Assembly: GCF_900091515.1 (NCBI RefSeq)
Contig: NZ_LT607410.1
Coordinates: 6,262,001-6,326,000 of the forward strand
Direction: 5' to 3'
Source of the DNA: Micromonospora purpureochromogenes
GTDB taxonomy: Bacteria; Actinomycetota; Actinomycetes; Mycobacteriales; Micromonosporaceae
DNA: 64,000 nucleotides
Below the pieces are notes generated by a model. The model made no database searches and had not been told where the DNA came from. It was given only the letters and a program-made list of their open reading frames with translations. Made by a program: the position numbers and the translations under genes. Position 1 is the first letter of the stretch, and each line of letters opens with the position of its first letter. Shown one piece after another: positions 11,831 to 21,100 of this stretch.

Positions 11831-12930
11831 AGATTCTTGGCGGCGTTGACGTCCCGGTCATGCCGGGTGCCGCAACTCGGACACGTCCAGTGACGTGTGC
11901 CGAGCGAGAGTGTGGCGAGCAGATGTCCGCACGCCGAGCAGGTCTTGCTGGACGGATACCAGCGGTCAACGACGGCGAGGTGCCGGCCGTCGCGGTGCGC
12001 CTTGTAGGCCAGCAGGGTCCGGAACTCGGCCCAGCCGGTGCGGGAGATCGCCTTGGCGAGGCTGCGGTTACGGACCATGTTCGCCACCGCCAGATCCTCA
12101 ACCGCGATGGCGTCGAACCGGCGCACCAAGGCTGTGCTGGTCTTGTGGAGGAAGTCGCGGCGGGGATCCCGCACCCGGGAGTGCACGCGGGCGACCTTCT
12201 GCTTGGCCTTGGCCCGGTTCGCGGAACCTTTCCGCTTGCGGGCCATCATCCGCTGGTACCGCTTCAACCGGCGTTCGCGGCGCTCCATGTGCTTCGGGTG
12301 AGCGATCCTGCCCTCATCGTCGCTCAGGCCCGGCACCGGCTGGGACAGTACCGCGAAGTCCGTGAGGCCGAGGTCGACGCCGACAACCTGACCGGCCGGT
12401 TCGGGGCCGTCCGGGGCGGCGACGGCGACGGCGAAGGTGACGTACCAGCGGCCGTCCGGATCACGCGACACGGTCACCGTCGACGGGTCCAGCGCGGTCA
12501 CGTCCACATCCGGCCACGACCACACCACCCGCAGCGTTCCCGGGGTTTTGCCGAGGGACAGTTGCCCGTCACGCATCCGGAAGGCCGAGCGGGTGTACGA
12601 GGCGGACTGGCGGCCGTGCCGCGACTTGTACCGGGGGTAGCGGGCGCGCTTGGCGAAGAACGCGGTCACGGCGGTGTGCTGGTGCCGCAACGTCTGCTGC
12701 AACGGCACGGAGCTGACTTCGTTGAGGAACGTCAACTCCGGCAGCCGCTTCATCTCGGTCAGCGCCCGGTCCGTCTCCGCGTACGAGGTCGACTTGCCCT
12801 CCGCGTGGTAGCGGGCGTGGCGGGCGGCGAGGGTGCGGTTCCAGACCACGCGGACACAGCCGAACGTGCGGTTCAGCACGCTGGCCTGCTCCGGTGTCGG
12901 GTACGCCCGACACTTGTACGCCGTCCTCAC
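11698..12930 (-). CDS. tnpB: RNA-guided endonuclease TnpB
   Basis: A 410-residue TnpB/OrfB. TnpB is an RNA-guided DNA nuclease, the ancestor of Cas12, which cuts the empty donor site and so helps keep the element in place. The N-terminal MRTAYKCRAYPTPEQASVLNRTFGCVRVVWNRTL is typical. The RuvC-like active site looks complete: Asp186 in GVDLGLTDFAV, Glu279 in AVEDLAV and Asp360 in DRDVNAAKN. A zinc ribbon sits between the last two (Cys331, Cys334, Cys350, Cys353). There is no stop or frameshift, so it should be active. Start is ATG at 12930. The C-terminal tail after residue 370 overlaps the expected guide-RNA scaffold. Confidence 0.95.
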   Translation of the reverse strand: MRTAYKCRAYPTPEQASVLNRTFGCVRVVWNRTLAARHARYHAEGKSTSYAETDRALTEMKRLPELTFLNEVSSVPLQQTLRHQHTAVTAFFAKRARYPRYKSRHGRQSASYTRSAFRMRDGQLSLGKTPGTLRVVWSWPDVDVTALDPSTVTVSRDPDGRWYVTFAVAVAAPDGPEPAGQVVGVDLGLTDFAVLSQPVPGLSDDEGRIAHPKHMERRERRLKRYQRMMARKRKGSANRAKAKQKVARVHSRVRDPRRDFLHKTSTALVRRFDAIAVEDLAVANMVRNRSLAKAISRTGWAEFRTLLAYKAHRDGRHLAVVDRWYPSSKTCSACGHLLATLSLGTRHWTCPSCGTRHDRDVNAAKNLVVAAGLAETKNACGADVRHEGQPSVQSAMNQEPSRVTGGIPRL

Positions 12931-12987
12931 AGGACCAACCTTACAGAAAGGCCGATCATGGCTGAGGCAATCATGGCCGCCATTCCT

Positions 12988-13007
12988 CCCCGCCCTGAAG
13001 GACGGGG
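12988..13007. repeat. Left-end hairpin of the TnpB element
   Basis: Imperfect hairpin (CCCCGCC-CTGAA-GGACGGGG), similar in sequence to the right-end hairpin, as expected for subterminal structures of IS605-type elements. Confidence 0.7.
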
Positions 13008-13025
13008 CATCCTGGCGGCAGTTCG

Positions 13026-14192
13026 GTGATGGACTTCTCGACGCTGGCCGTGGTGGTCGTCTGCCTGGCCGGGGGCGGCGCGGCGGGCTGGTACGCCGCC
13101 CGGGTCCGGTCGGCCACCGAGATCGCCCGCCTGGAGGCCACCCTGGCGGCCACCCGCGAGGGCGAGGGGCGGCTGGAACAGTCGATGCGGGCGCTGAGCT
13201 ACGAGGCCACCGCCCAGTCGCAGGAGGCGGTGGCCCGGGCGGTCGCCCCGCTGCACGACACCCTGCGCCGCTACGAGCAGCGGGTCGGTGAGCTGGAGCG
13301 CGACCGGGTCGACGCCTACGCCGAGCTGCGCGAGCAGGTCCGGGCCATGAGCACGGTCTCCGGCGAGCTGCGCACCGAGACCAAGCAGTTGGTGGCGGCG
13401 CTGCGGGCGCCGCAGGTGCGGGGCCGCTGGGGCGAGCACCAGCTGCGCCGAATCGTCGAGGCCGCCGGCATGCTGGAGCACTGCGACTTCAACGAGCAGG
13501 TCACCGCCGCCACCGACCACCAGGGGGTCCGCCCCGACCTGGTGGTCCGGCTGCACGGCGGCCGGACGGTGGTGGTGGACGCCAAGGCGCCCTTCGACGC
13601 GTACCTGACGGCGATGGAGGCGCGCGACGAGCGGGGGCGGGACACCCACCTCGACGCCCACGCGCGGCACCTGCGGGCGCACGTCGACGCGCTGGCCGCG
13701 AAGTCGTACTGGGCGGCGTTCGACTCGACACCGGAGTTCGTGGTGCTCTTCGTGCCGGCCGACCCGTTCCTGGACGTGGCGTTGCAGCGCGACCCGACGC
13801 TGCTGGAGCACGCCTTCGCCCGCGACGTGGTGCTGGCGACCCCGGCCACCCTGGTGGCCCTGCTGCGCACGGTCGCCTACTCCTGGCGGCAGGAGGCGCT
13901 GGCCCGCAACGCGGTCGCCGTCCACTCGCTGGCCCGCGAGCTCTACGGGCGACTGTCCACCCTGGGCGACCACGTCGGCAAGCTCGGCACCTCACTCGGT
14001 GGGGCGGTCACCGCGTACAACCGGGCGGTGGGCTCGCTGGAGGCGCGGGTGCTGGTCAGCGCCCGCAAGCTGGCCGAGCTGGGCGTCTCCGACCAGGAAC
14101 TGGCCACGCCGGCGCAGGTGGAGGTGGCCCCGCGGCAGCCGCAGGCTCCGGAACTGCTCGACGAGCCGTCCACCGCGGATCGCGTGAGCTGA
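13026..14192 (+). CDS. rmuC: DNA recombination protein RmuC
   Basis: RmuC limits DNA inversions between short repeats and has a nuclease-like core. The 388-residue protein has one N-terminal membrane helix (LAVVVVCLAGGGAAGWYAA), a coiled-coil segment to about residue 110, and the RmuC domain with VRGRWGEHQLRRIVEAAGMLEHCDF, RPDLVVRLHGG and VVVDAKAPFDAYL, the last resembling a PD-(D/E)xK core. Adjacent GTG (13026) and ATG (13029) codons are both possible starts and neither has a clear ribosome binding site. The TnpB element ends only about 15 bases upstream, so the native promoter was probably displaced. Confidence 0.93.
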   Translation: MMDFSTLAVVVVCLAGGGAAGWYAARVRSATEIARLEATLAATREGEGRLEQSMRALSYEATAQSQEAVARAVAPLHDTLRRYEQRVGELERDRVDAYAELREQVRAMSTVSGELRTETKQLVAALRAPQVRGRWGEHQLRRIVEAAGMLEHCDFNEQVTAATDHQGVRPDLVVRLHGGRTVVVDAKAPFDAYLTAMEARDERGRDTHLDAHARHLRAHVDALAAKSYWAAFDSTPEFVVLFVPADPFLDVALQRDPTLLEHAFARDVVLATPATLVALLRTVAYSWRQEALARNAVAVHSLARELYGRLSTLGDHVGKLGTSLGGAVTAYNRAVGSLEARVLVSARKLAELGVSDQELATPAQVEVAPRQPQAPELLDEPSTADRVS

Positions 14193-14599
14193 GCGCCGAC
14201 CGGGCAGGTCACCGTCCCCGGCGCCGGGGGCGGGCTCCGGTCCGGTGCGGGGTGTAACACGGCGGCGCACGGGCCGCATCCCGGGGCCGGGCGGCCGGTC
14301 AGGACGCCGTCGTTCTCCGTCCCTTCGGCGGAACGGCACCGGTCATCCGGCCGGTGCGACCGGCCGCCCCGTCGCCCGGGCGGTGGTTCCGCATTGGACG
14401 TTCGGGGCCATGACCTGCCCGTTTTTCGTCGTCATCGGGCAACCACCCGCGTCACCGTTACCACGACGGTCGTCCGAGTAACGCGGATGTCACATCTGTC
14501 GCTGAGAGAGTGACGGCGACCCCGCGTCAGCAGACCCGTCGGTCTTACCCCCAGCCCTGCACCCCTCAGGGCCCTCGCTCTCCCCTCGGAGGAAGAGAC
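14193..14599. other. Upstream region of subtilase 1
   Basis: No gene seen. Besides the rmuC hairpin it holds an inverted repeat CGTTAC...GTAACG around an ACGACGGTCGT palindrome (about 14456-14483), then TGTCAC (14488-14493) and GTGACG (14510-14515), and a leader that matches the leader of subtilase 2. Confidence 0.5.
14212..14233 (+). terminator. Possible terminator after rmuC
   Basis: Eight-pair stem (CCGTCCCC / GGGGGCGG with one G-U) and a six-base loop, 20 bases after the rmuC stop. No U tract. Confidence 0.4.
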
Positions 14600-17500
14600 G
14601 TGAGCAAACCCCCCATCCGGCGTGGCCGTGCCTCGGCCGCGCTCCTGACGTCGGTGGTGACCGCCGGCGCGCTGACGTTGGCGTTCGCCGGCGCGCCCGC
14701 CAACGCGGAGCAGACCACCGACGTTCTCAAGAGCAGCTCCACCGGCTGGACCCCGACGGACCAGGAACGACTGGCCGAGGCCCGGGCCAAGGGCCAGAGG
14801 ACCGTCACGGTGCTGGTCGCCGCCCGGGACGGACAGGTCGCCACGGCCGCCGACAGCCTCACCCAGCTCGGCGCCACGGTGCTCTACCGCGACGACGACC
14901 TCGGCTACCTGCGGGCCGACGTGGCCACCGAGCGGGCCGAGCGCATCGCCCGATCGGCCGGCGTCCAGACGGTGGAGATCGACGCGTCGGTGCCGCTGCC
15001 CGACCCGCGCCCCGACGCGGCCGAGTCGGTGGCCGCGCAGCCGGCGCCGGGGGCCGCCACCCCGGCGAACAACCCGTACCTGCCGATCGGCGACATGGGC
15101 GCGGCCCAGTTCACCGCGGCCAACCCGACGCTCGACGGACGCGGCGTCACTGTCGGCATCCTCGACACCGGCATCGACCTGTCGCACCCGGCGCTACAGA
15201 AGACCACCACCGGCGAGCGCAAGATCGTCGACTGGGTGACCGCCACCCACCCGACTGACGACGCAGACCCGACCTGGGTCAGCATGACGAAGAACGTCTC
15301 CGGTCCGAGCTTCACCGTGGACGGCCGCACCTGGACGGCCCCGGGCTCGGCCTCCTACCGGTTCGGCGTCTTCAACGAGCGCGACGTGAACCTCGGCGGC
15401 GAGCTCGGCAACGACGTCAACCGGGACGGCAACCCGGCCGGCAGCAGCGGCCTCTTCGGCGTGCTCTGGGACGGCGGCAGCACCGCCTGGGTCGACACCG
15501 ACCAGGACGGCTCCTTCGCCGACCAGGCCGCGATGACGGACTACAAGGTCCGCAACGACGTGGGCACCTTCGGGACCGACGACCCGGCGACCGCCATCAA
15601 CGAGTCGATGCCGTTCGTCGTCCAGGTCGACGGCAAGGGCAAGTTCGTCAACATCGGCATCGTCTCCGGCGCCCACGGCTCCCACGTCGCGGGCATCACC
15701 GCCGGCAACGGCCTCTTCGGCGGCGCGATGACCGGTGCCGCCCCGGGCGCCAAGCTGGTCTCCGTCCGGGTCTGCCTCTTCGTCGCCGGCTGCACCTCCA
15801 GCGCCCTGATCGAGGGCATGATCTACGCCGCCAAGCAGGCGAACGTCGACGTGATCAACATGTCGATCGGCGGCCTGCCCTCGCTCAACGACGGCAACAA
15901 CACCCGCGCGGTGCTCTACAACCGACTCATCGACCAGTACGACGTGCAGATGTTCATCTCCGCCGGCAACAGCGGACCGGGCGCCAACACCGTCGGCGAC
16001 CCGTCGGTGGCCGAGAAGGTCATGAGCATCGGGTCGTACGTCACCGACGCCACCTGGCGGTCCAACTACGGCTCCAGCTCGCCGTACGCCGAGAGCCTGC
16101 ACTACTACAGCTCTCGCGGCCCGCGTGAGGACGGCGGGTTCAAGCCCAACGTGATCGCGCCGGGCTCGGCCATCTCCACCATCCCGACCTGGCAGCCGGG
16201 TGGGCCGGTCCCCGGCACGTACGTGCTGCCGCCGGGGTACGCGATGTTCAACGGCACCTCGATGGCCTCGCCGCAGGCGGCGGGTGCCGGCGCGCTGCTC
16301 GTCGGCGCGGCCAAGGCGCAGGGCTTCCAGCACCAGCCGGCCCAACTCCGGCAGGCCATGATGTCCTCCGCCCGGTTCATCGACAACACCGGCACCTACG
16401 AGCAGGGCGCCGGCCTGATCGACGTGAAGGCGGCTTACGAGCTGCTGCGGACGAACATCAAGACGGTCGACATCACCTCCTCGGTGGCGGTGAACACCGT
16501 GCTCTCCGGGTTCCTCGCGAAGCCGGGCCTCGGCGTCGGCATCTACGACCGGGAGGGTGTCACGGTCGGGAAGAAGTACACCCGGACCTACACGTTCACC
16601 CGGACCAGCGGTGGGTCGAAGACGGTCACCTACCAGCTGTCCTGGGTGGGCAACGACGGCACCTTCGCGACCGCGTCGTCGGTGGCGCTGCCGCTGAGCA
16701 AGCCGGTCACCGTCGCGGTGACGGTCGACCCGGCGACCCCGGGCGCGCACTCGGCGGTGCTGCAGCTCGACGACCCGGCCACCACCGGCGTCGACAAGCA
16801 GACGATGAACACGGTGATCGCGCCGTACACCTTCGAGCCGGCCGCCAACTACCAGGTGCAGGTCAGCGACAAGGTCGGTCGCAACCAGTCCCTGCACTAC
16901 TTCTTCCGCGTCCCGGCCGGCACCCCGGCCCTCAAGGTCGACTTCACCGGTCCGGACGGCACGGCGGGTACCGGCCAGGCCCGGTTCCTGCGCTACCACC
17001 CGTACGGCGTGGCGATCGACAGCAACGCGTCGAACTCCTGCTATGTCCCGGCCGTGCCGGTCAACCCGCCCGCCGTGCCCTGCGCGACCGGCTCGCCGAA
17101 CAGCCGCACCACCTCGAACCCGCTCGCTGGGGTCTGGGAGGTCACGGTGGACGGTCGGCGTACCTCCGACGCGGCGTGGACGCCGTTCACGCTGACCGCT
17201 TCGGTGCTCGGCGCGACGGTCAGCCCGAACCCGGACGTGATCGCCTCGGCGACCGCCGGCACGCCGCTGGCCCGGTCGTACACGCTGACCAGCACCCTCG
17301 GCTCGTTCACCGGCCGGGCGGTCGGCACCACGCTGGGCAGCGCCCGGCGCGGGCAGTTCACCATCGGCAACCACGAGGTCAAGGAGTACGACCTGACGGT
17401 GCTCCCGGGCTCGACCCAGCTCCGGGCCACCATCGGCGGCACCTCCGACCCCGCCGCCGACCTCGACCTGTTTGTCCTCAACTGCACGTCCGGGACCTGC

Positions 17501-17842
17501 GTGGAGGCTGGTAAGAGCGCCGACGGTGACTCGGAGGAGTCGGTGACCCTGGCCAACCCGGCGCCGGGCGCCTGGAAGGTCCGCATCGACGGGTACGCGG
17601 TGCCGAACGGCTCGACCACCTACAACTACATCGACGTCTTCACCAACGCCGCCTTCGGGACGGTCGCGGTGACCGACGCCAACGCCGCGCGGCCCGGCGG
17701 CGCGTCGTGGACGGTGCCCGGCACGGTGACGGCGAAGGTCGCGCCGGACAGCGGCCGGGTGCTCTTCGGCAACGTCCAGGCCCGTACCGACACGAACATC
17801 CTGATCGGTAGCGGCGACGTGGTCGTGGAGAACGTCAACTGA
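14600..17842 (+). CDS. Secreted S8 family serine protease (subtilase) 1
   Basis: A 1,080-residue exported subtilisin-like protease. A twin-basic N-terminus (RRGR) and hydrophobic stretch ending in ANA form the signal peptide (to about residue 36). A propeptide with the inhibitor-like segment RTVTVLVAARDG follows. The catalytic triad is intact: Asp189 in GILDTGID, His359 in GAHGSHVAGI and Ser554 in NGTSMASPQ, with oxyanion Asn457 in SAGNSGPG. The large insert between Asp and His, and the 500-residue C-terminal beta-rich part, are as in the longer tripeptidyl-peptidase-like subtilases of actinobacteria. GTG at 14600 follows GGAGGAAG. A paralog lies next downstream with the same gene start, leader and terminator. 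Substrates are unknown. Confidence 0.94.
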   Translation: MSKPPIRRGRASAALLTSVVTAGALTLAFAGAPANAEQTTDVLKSSSTGWTPTDQERLAEARAKGQRTVTVLVAARDGQVATAADSLTQLGATVLYRDDDLGYLRADVATERAERIARSAGVQTVEIDASVPLPDPRPDAAESVAAQPAPGAATPANNPYLPIGDMGAAQFTAANPTLDGRGVTVGILDTGIDLSHPALQKTTTGERKIVDWVTATHPTDDADPTWVSMTKNVSGPSFTVDGRTWTAPGSASYRFGVFNERDVNLGGELGNDVNRDGNPAGSSGLFGVLWDGGSTAWVDTDQDGSFADQAAMTDYKVRNDVGTFGTDDPATAINESMPFVVQVDGKGKFVNIGIVSGAHGSHVAGITAGNGLFGGAMTGAAPGAKLVSVRVCLFVAGCTSSALIEGMIYAAKQANVDVINMSIGGLPSLNDGNNTRAVLYNRLIDQYDVQMFISAGNSGPGANTVGDPSVAEKVMSIGSYVTDATWRSNYGSSSPYAESLHYYSSRGPREDGGFKPNVIAPGSAISTIPTWQPGGPVPGTYVLPPGYAMFNGTSMASPQAAGAGALLVGAAKAQGFQHQPAQLRQAMMSSARFIDNTGTYEQGAGLIDVKAAYELLRTNIKTVDITSSVAVNTVLSGFLAKPGLGVGIYDREGVTVGKKYTRTYTFTRTSGGSKTVTYQLSWVGNDGTFATASSVALPLSKPVTVAVTVDPATPGAHSAVLQLDDPATTGVDKQTMNTVIAPYTFEPAANYQVQVSDKVGRNQSLHYFFRVPAGTPALKVDFTGPDGTAGTGQARFLRYHPYGVAIDSNASNSCYVPAVPVNPPAVPCATGSPNSRTTSNPLAGVWEVTVDGRRTSDAAWTPFTLTASVLGATVSPNPDVIASATAGTPLARSYTLTSTLGSFTGRAVGTTLGSARRGQFTIGNHEVKEYDLTVLPGSTQLRATIGGTSDPAADLDLFVLNCTSGTCVEAGKSADGDSEESVTLANPAPGAWKVRIDGYAVPNGSTTYNYIDVFTNAAFGTVAVTDANAARPGGASWTVPGTVTAKVAPDSGRVLFGNVQARTDTNILIGSGDVVVENVN

Positions 17843-17859
17843 CAGATCCGCACCAGCCA

Positions 17860-17892
17860 GGAGCCCGTCCCCGGTCCCGGGGGCGGGCTCCT
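17860..17892 (+). terminator. Terminator of subtilase 1
   Basis: AGGAGCCCGTCCCC paired with GGGGGCGGGCTCCT (14 pairs with one G-U), 17 bases after the stop, followed by CTCCCGTT. Almost the same sequence follows subtilase 2. Confidence 0.85.
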
Positions 17893-17904
17893 CCCGTTGC
17901 GGGG

Positions 17905-17985
17905 TCAGGCCCGCCGCGCGCTCTCCACCACGAACGGGATGCTCTGCTGGCAGGTGGTCACCAGGGCGCCGACGTCCAGGGCAGG
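17905..17985 (-). pseudogene. 3' remnant of the DUF5818-like lipoprotein gene
   Basis: Read on the minus strand this ends in TTCQQSIPFVVESARRA and a stop. The intact gene at 21701-22156 ends in TTCQQGTPFVVESARRS. Just before, VGALV matches VGARV of the intact gene with about 12 codons deleted. Nothing of the rest of the gene (signal peptide, lipobox) is present. It sits after subtilase 1 just as the intact gene sits after subtilase 2. Confidence 0.8.
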
Positions 17986-18029
17986 CCCCAGAGCTGTTGG
18001 ACGGCCCGTCCACCCTGGACCGGTTCAGC

Positions 18030-18035
18030 TAGCGT
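18030..18035 (+). promoter_or_regulatory. -10 box for subtilase 2
   Basis: TAGCGT, predicting transcription from about 18042 and a leader of about 140 bases before the GTG at 18181. The leader contains GTGACA (18043), TGTCAC (18064), GGTCAC (18075) and GTGACA (18097), which could be a regulator's half-sites. Confidence 0.45.
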
Positions 18036-18180
18036 CCTGGATGTGACAGTACGCACCTGTGCATGTCACGAAGAGGTCACAAGGCAGCGTTCGGTAGTGA
18101 CACCGCGACAACGCAGCACAAAGGATTCGCTCACGCGCGCCCTGTCATCTCAGGGCCCTGTTCTCTGGAGGAAAGAGAAC

Positions 18181-21100
18181 GTGAGCAAACCCCGCAACCT
18201 GAGCCGGCGTACCTCCGCCGGGCTCTTCGCCTCGGTCATGGCCGCCGGCGCCATGGCCGGCGCGGGCGGCGCCGCCACCGCGAGCGCCGCGCCCGCCACC
18301 ACCCCGGACGCCCCGGCCAATGCCGTCGAGGCGCTCGGCTCGCACGACGCCAAGCTGCTCGCCGAGGCCGAGGCGAAGCACGCGCCGACCGTCACGCTGA
18401 TCGTCGCCACCGACAAGGGTGAGGCGAAGGACGTCGCCGACGCGGTGAAGGACCTCGGCGGCACGGTCAGCCAGCGCTTCGACTCGATCGGCTACGTGCT
18501 GGCCACAGTGCCCACCGCAAAGGTGCTGACGGCCGCCACGCTGCCGGGCGTCGCCGCGGTCGACCTCGACGAGACCATCCAGCTCCCGGACCCGACCCCG
18601 GAGTCCGCGCCGAACGGCGCGACCGCCGCCGAGCAGGGCGAGACCCTGGCCGGGCCGGGCGCCGGCACCGGCGGAGTCAACCCGTACATGCCGACCAACG
18701 AGACCGGCGCCGAAGCCTTCAAGGCCGCCCACCCCGAGTGGGACGGGCGCGGGGTCACCATCGGCATCATGGACTCCGGCGTGGACCTGGACCAGCCGGC
18801 GCTGCAGAAGACCACCACCGGCGAGCGCAAGATCGTCGACTGGGTCACCTCGACCGACCCGCTCGAGGACGCCACCTGGCGCGCGATGATCACCGAGGTG
18901 ACCGGCCCGACCTTCACCATCGGCACCACCAGCTGGACGGCCCCGGCCGGCAGCTACCGGTTCGCCACCTTCCGGGAGTCGATCACCGCGCCGGCCGGCG
19001 CGACCAGCGAGGTCGGCGGTGACGTCAACCGCGACGGTGACACCACCGACTCGTGGGGGATCCTCTACGCCACCGACACGCACGACATCCGGGTGGACGC
19101 CAACGGCAACCGCGACTTCACCGACGACGAGCTGATGCGCCCGTACAAGGAGAAGTTCCAGGTCGGCCACTTCGGCACGGACAACCCGGCCACCGCCGTC
19201 CGCGAGCAGATCCCGTTCGTCGTCGAGTACCGCGAGGACGTCGACACCAACCCGGGCGACGGGCAGCCCGGCCCGTACGCCGACTTCGTCAACATCGGCA
19301 TCGTCCAGGCCACCCACGGCACGCACGTCGCCGGCATCACCGCCGCCAACGACATGCTCGGCAACAGCGCCTTCGACGGCGCGGCCCCCGGCGCCAAGCT
19401 GGTCTCCTCCCGCGCCTGCACCTGGACGGGCGGCTGCACCGCCGCGGCCCTCACCACCGGCATGGCCGACCTGGTGATCAACCGCAAGGTCGACGTGGTG
19501 AACATGTCGATCGGTGGCCTGCCGGCGCTCAACGACGGCTCGAACGCCCGCGCCCAGCTCTACAACAGCCTGATCACCACCTACGGCGTGCAGCTGTTCA
19601 TCTCGGCCGGCAACTCCGGCCCGGGCCTGAACACCATCGGCGACCCGTCGGTGGCGTCCAACGTGGTCAGCGTCGCGGCCAACATCAGCAAGGAGACCTG
19701 GCTGGCCAACTACGGCTCGGTGGTCCGCAAGGACAACGCGCTGTTCAACTTCTCCTCGCGTGGCCCCCGGGAGGACGGCGGCTTCAAGCCGAACATCGCC
19801 GCCCCCGGCTCGGCGATCTCCACCGCGCCGACCTGGCTGCCGGGCGTGCCGGTCGCCGAGGCCGGCTACCCGCTGCCGCCGGGCTACCAGATGCTCAACG
19901 GCACCTCGATGGCCTCACCGCAGGCCACCGGCGCCGCCGCCCTGCTGCTCTCCGCGGCCAGGGCGAACGACGAGGGGGTCACCCCGGCCGCGCTGCGCCG
20001 GGCGATCTACAGCTCGGCCAAGCCGATCGAGGGCGTCGCCACCTACGCCCAGGGCTACGGCATGTTCAACGTGCCGGGCGCCTGGGAGCTGCTGGCCCAG
20101 GGCGTCGAGGCCCGCTCGTACACCTCGGACGCGCCGGTCTGCACCGAGCTGTCGGCGAACCTGACCCGCTACGACGCCGGCACCGGCACGTTCGTGCCGA
20201 ACCCCCACCGCGGCGCGGGCATCTACAACCGTTGCGCCGCCGGGCAGGGCGGGCAGAAGGTCAACCAGACGAAGACCTACAAGGTCAAGGTCACCCGTAC
20301 CAGCGGACCGGCCGGCGACATCCGGCACGACGTCGACCTGCGCGGCGACGACGGCACCTTCACCGCGTCGAAGTCGGTGGTGCTGCCGCTGAACAAGGCG
20401 GTCACCGTCACCGTGGTCGCCAAGCCGCGTACCGACGGGGCGCACGGCGCGCTGCTGACCATCGACGACCCGGCCACCAACGTGGTCGACTTCGAGGTCT
20501 CCACCGTGGTGGTCGTCGCCAACGACGTGAGGAAGCCCGACTACTCGTGGTCCACCGAGGGTTCGGTCGACCGCAACAGCTTCACCTCGTACTTCGTGAC
20601 CGTCCCGGCCGGCGCGGGCGCGCTCCAGGTCAACCTCTCCGGCATCGCCACCGGCTCGCAGACCCGGTTCATCGCCATCAACCCGTACGGCATCCCGGTG
20701 GAGAGCACCGCCAGCACCGCCTGCTACACCAACTTCTCCGACCCGGCGGCCTGCAAGCCGCAGGAGCGGGACTACCAGAACCCGATCCCGGGGGTCTGGG
20801 AGATCGAGGTGGAGGCCCGGCGCACCTCGCCGGCGCTGAACAACCCGTACCAGCTCCAGGCCCGGGTGCAGGGCGTGCAGGTCGAGCCGGCCACCGTCGC
20901 ACTGCCGTCGGTGACCGCGGGCACCCCGACCCAGGTCTCCTGGGGCCTGACCAACACCTTCGGCCCGGTGTCGGTGACCGGCCAGGGTGGCGCGCTGTCC
21001 AGCGTGCACGCCGAGCGGCCGACCATCGCCCAGGGCGCGCAGCAGGAGTACACCGTGACGGTGCCGGCCGGGGCGACCAGCTTCACCGCCCGGATCGGCA

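Larger units (their letters stand above)
11681..13010 (-). mobile_element. IS200/IS605-type element with tnpB only (IS1341-like)
   Basis: An element of about 1.3 kb carrying tnpB but no tnpA transposase, so it needs a transposase elsewhere to move. The right end, read on the minus strand, has a hairpin (11691-11710) followed by GGATG and TCAA (plus-strand TTGA at 11681-11684), matching the TCAA cleavage site known for IS608-type right ends. The left end has an imperfect hairpin at 12988-13007. The left boundary is approximate. The element lies between two divergent genes and ends about 15 bases before the rmuC start codon. Confidence 0.75.

Noticed and set aside
18043..18180. GTG at 18043 as the start of subtilase 2
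   Set aside because: It would put 46 residues before the signal peptide; GGAGGAAAG before 18181 and the match to subtilase 1 (VSKP) decide the start.
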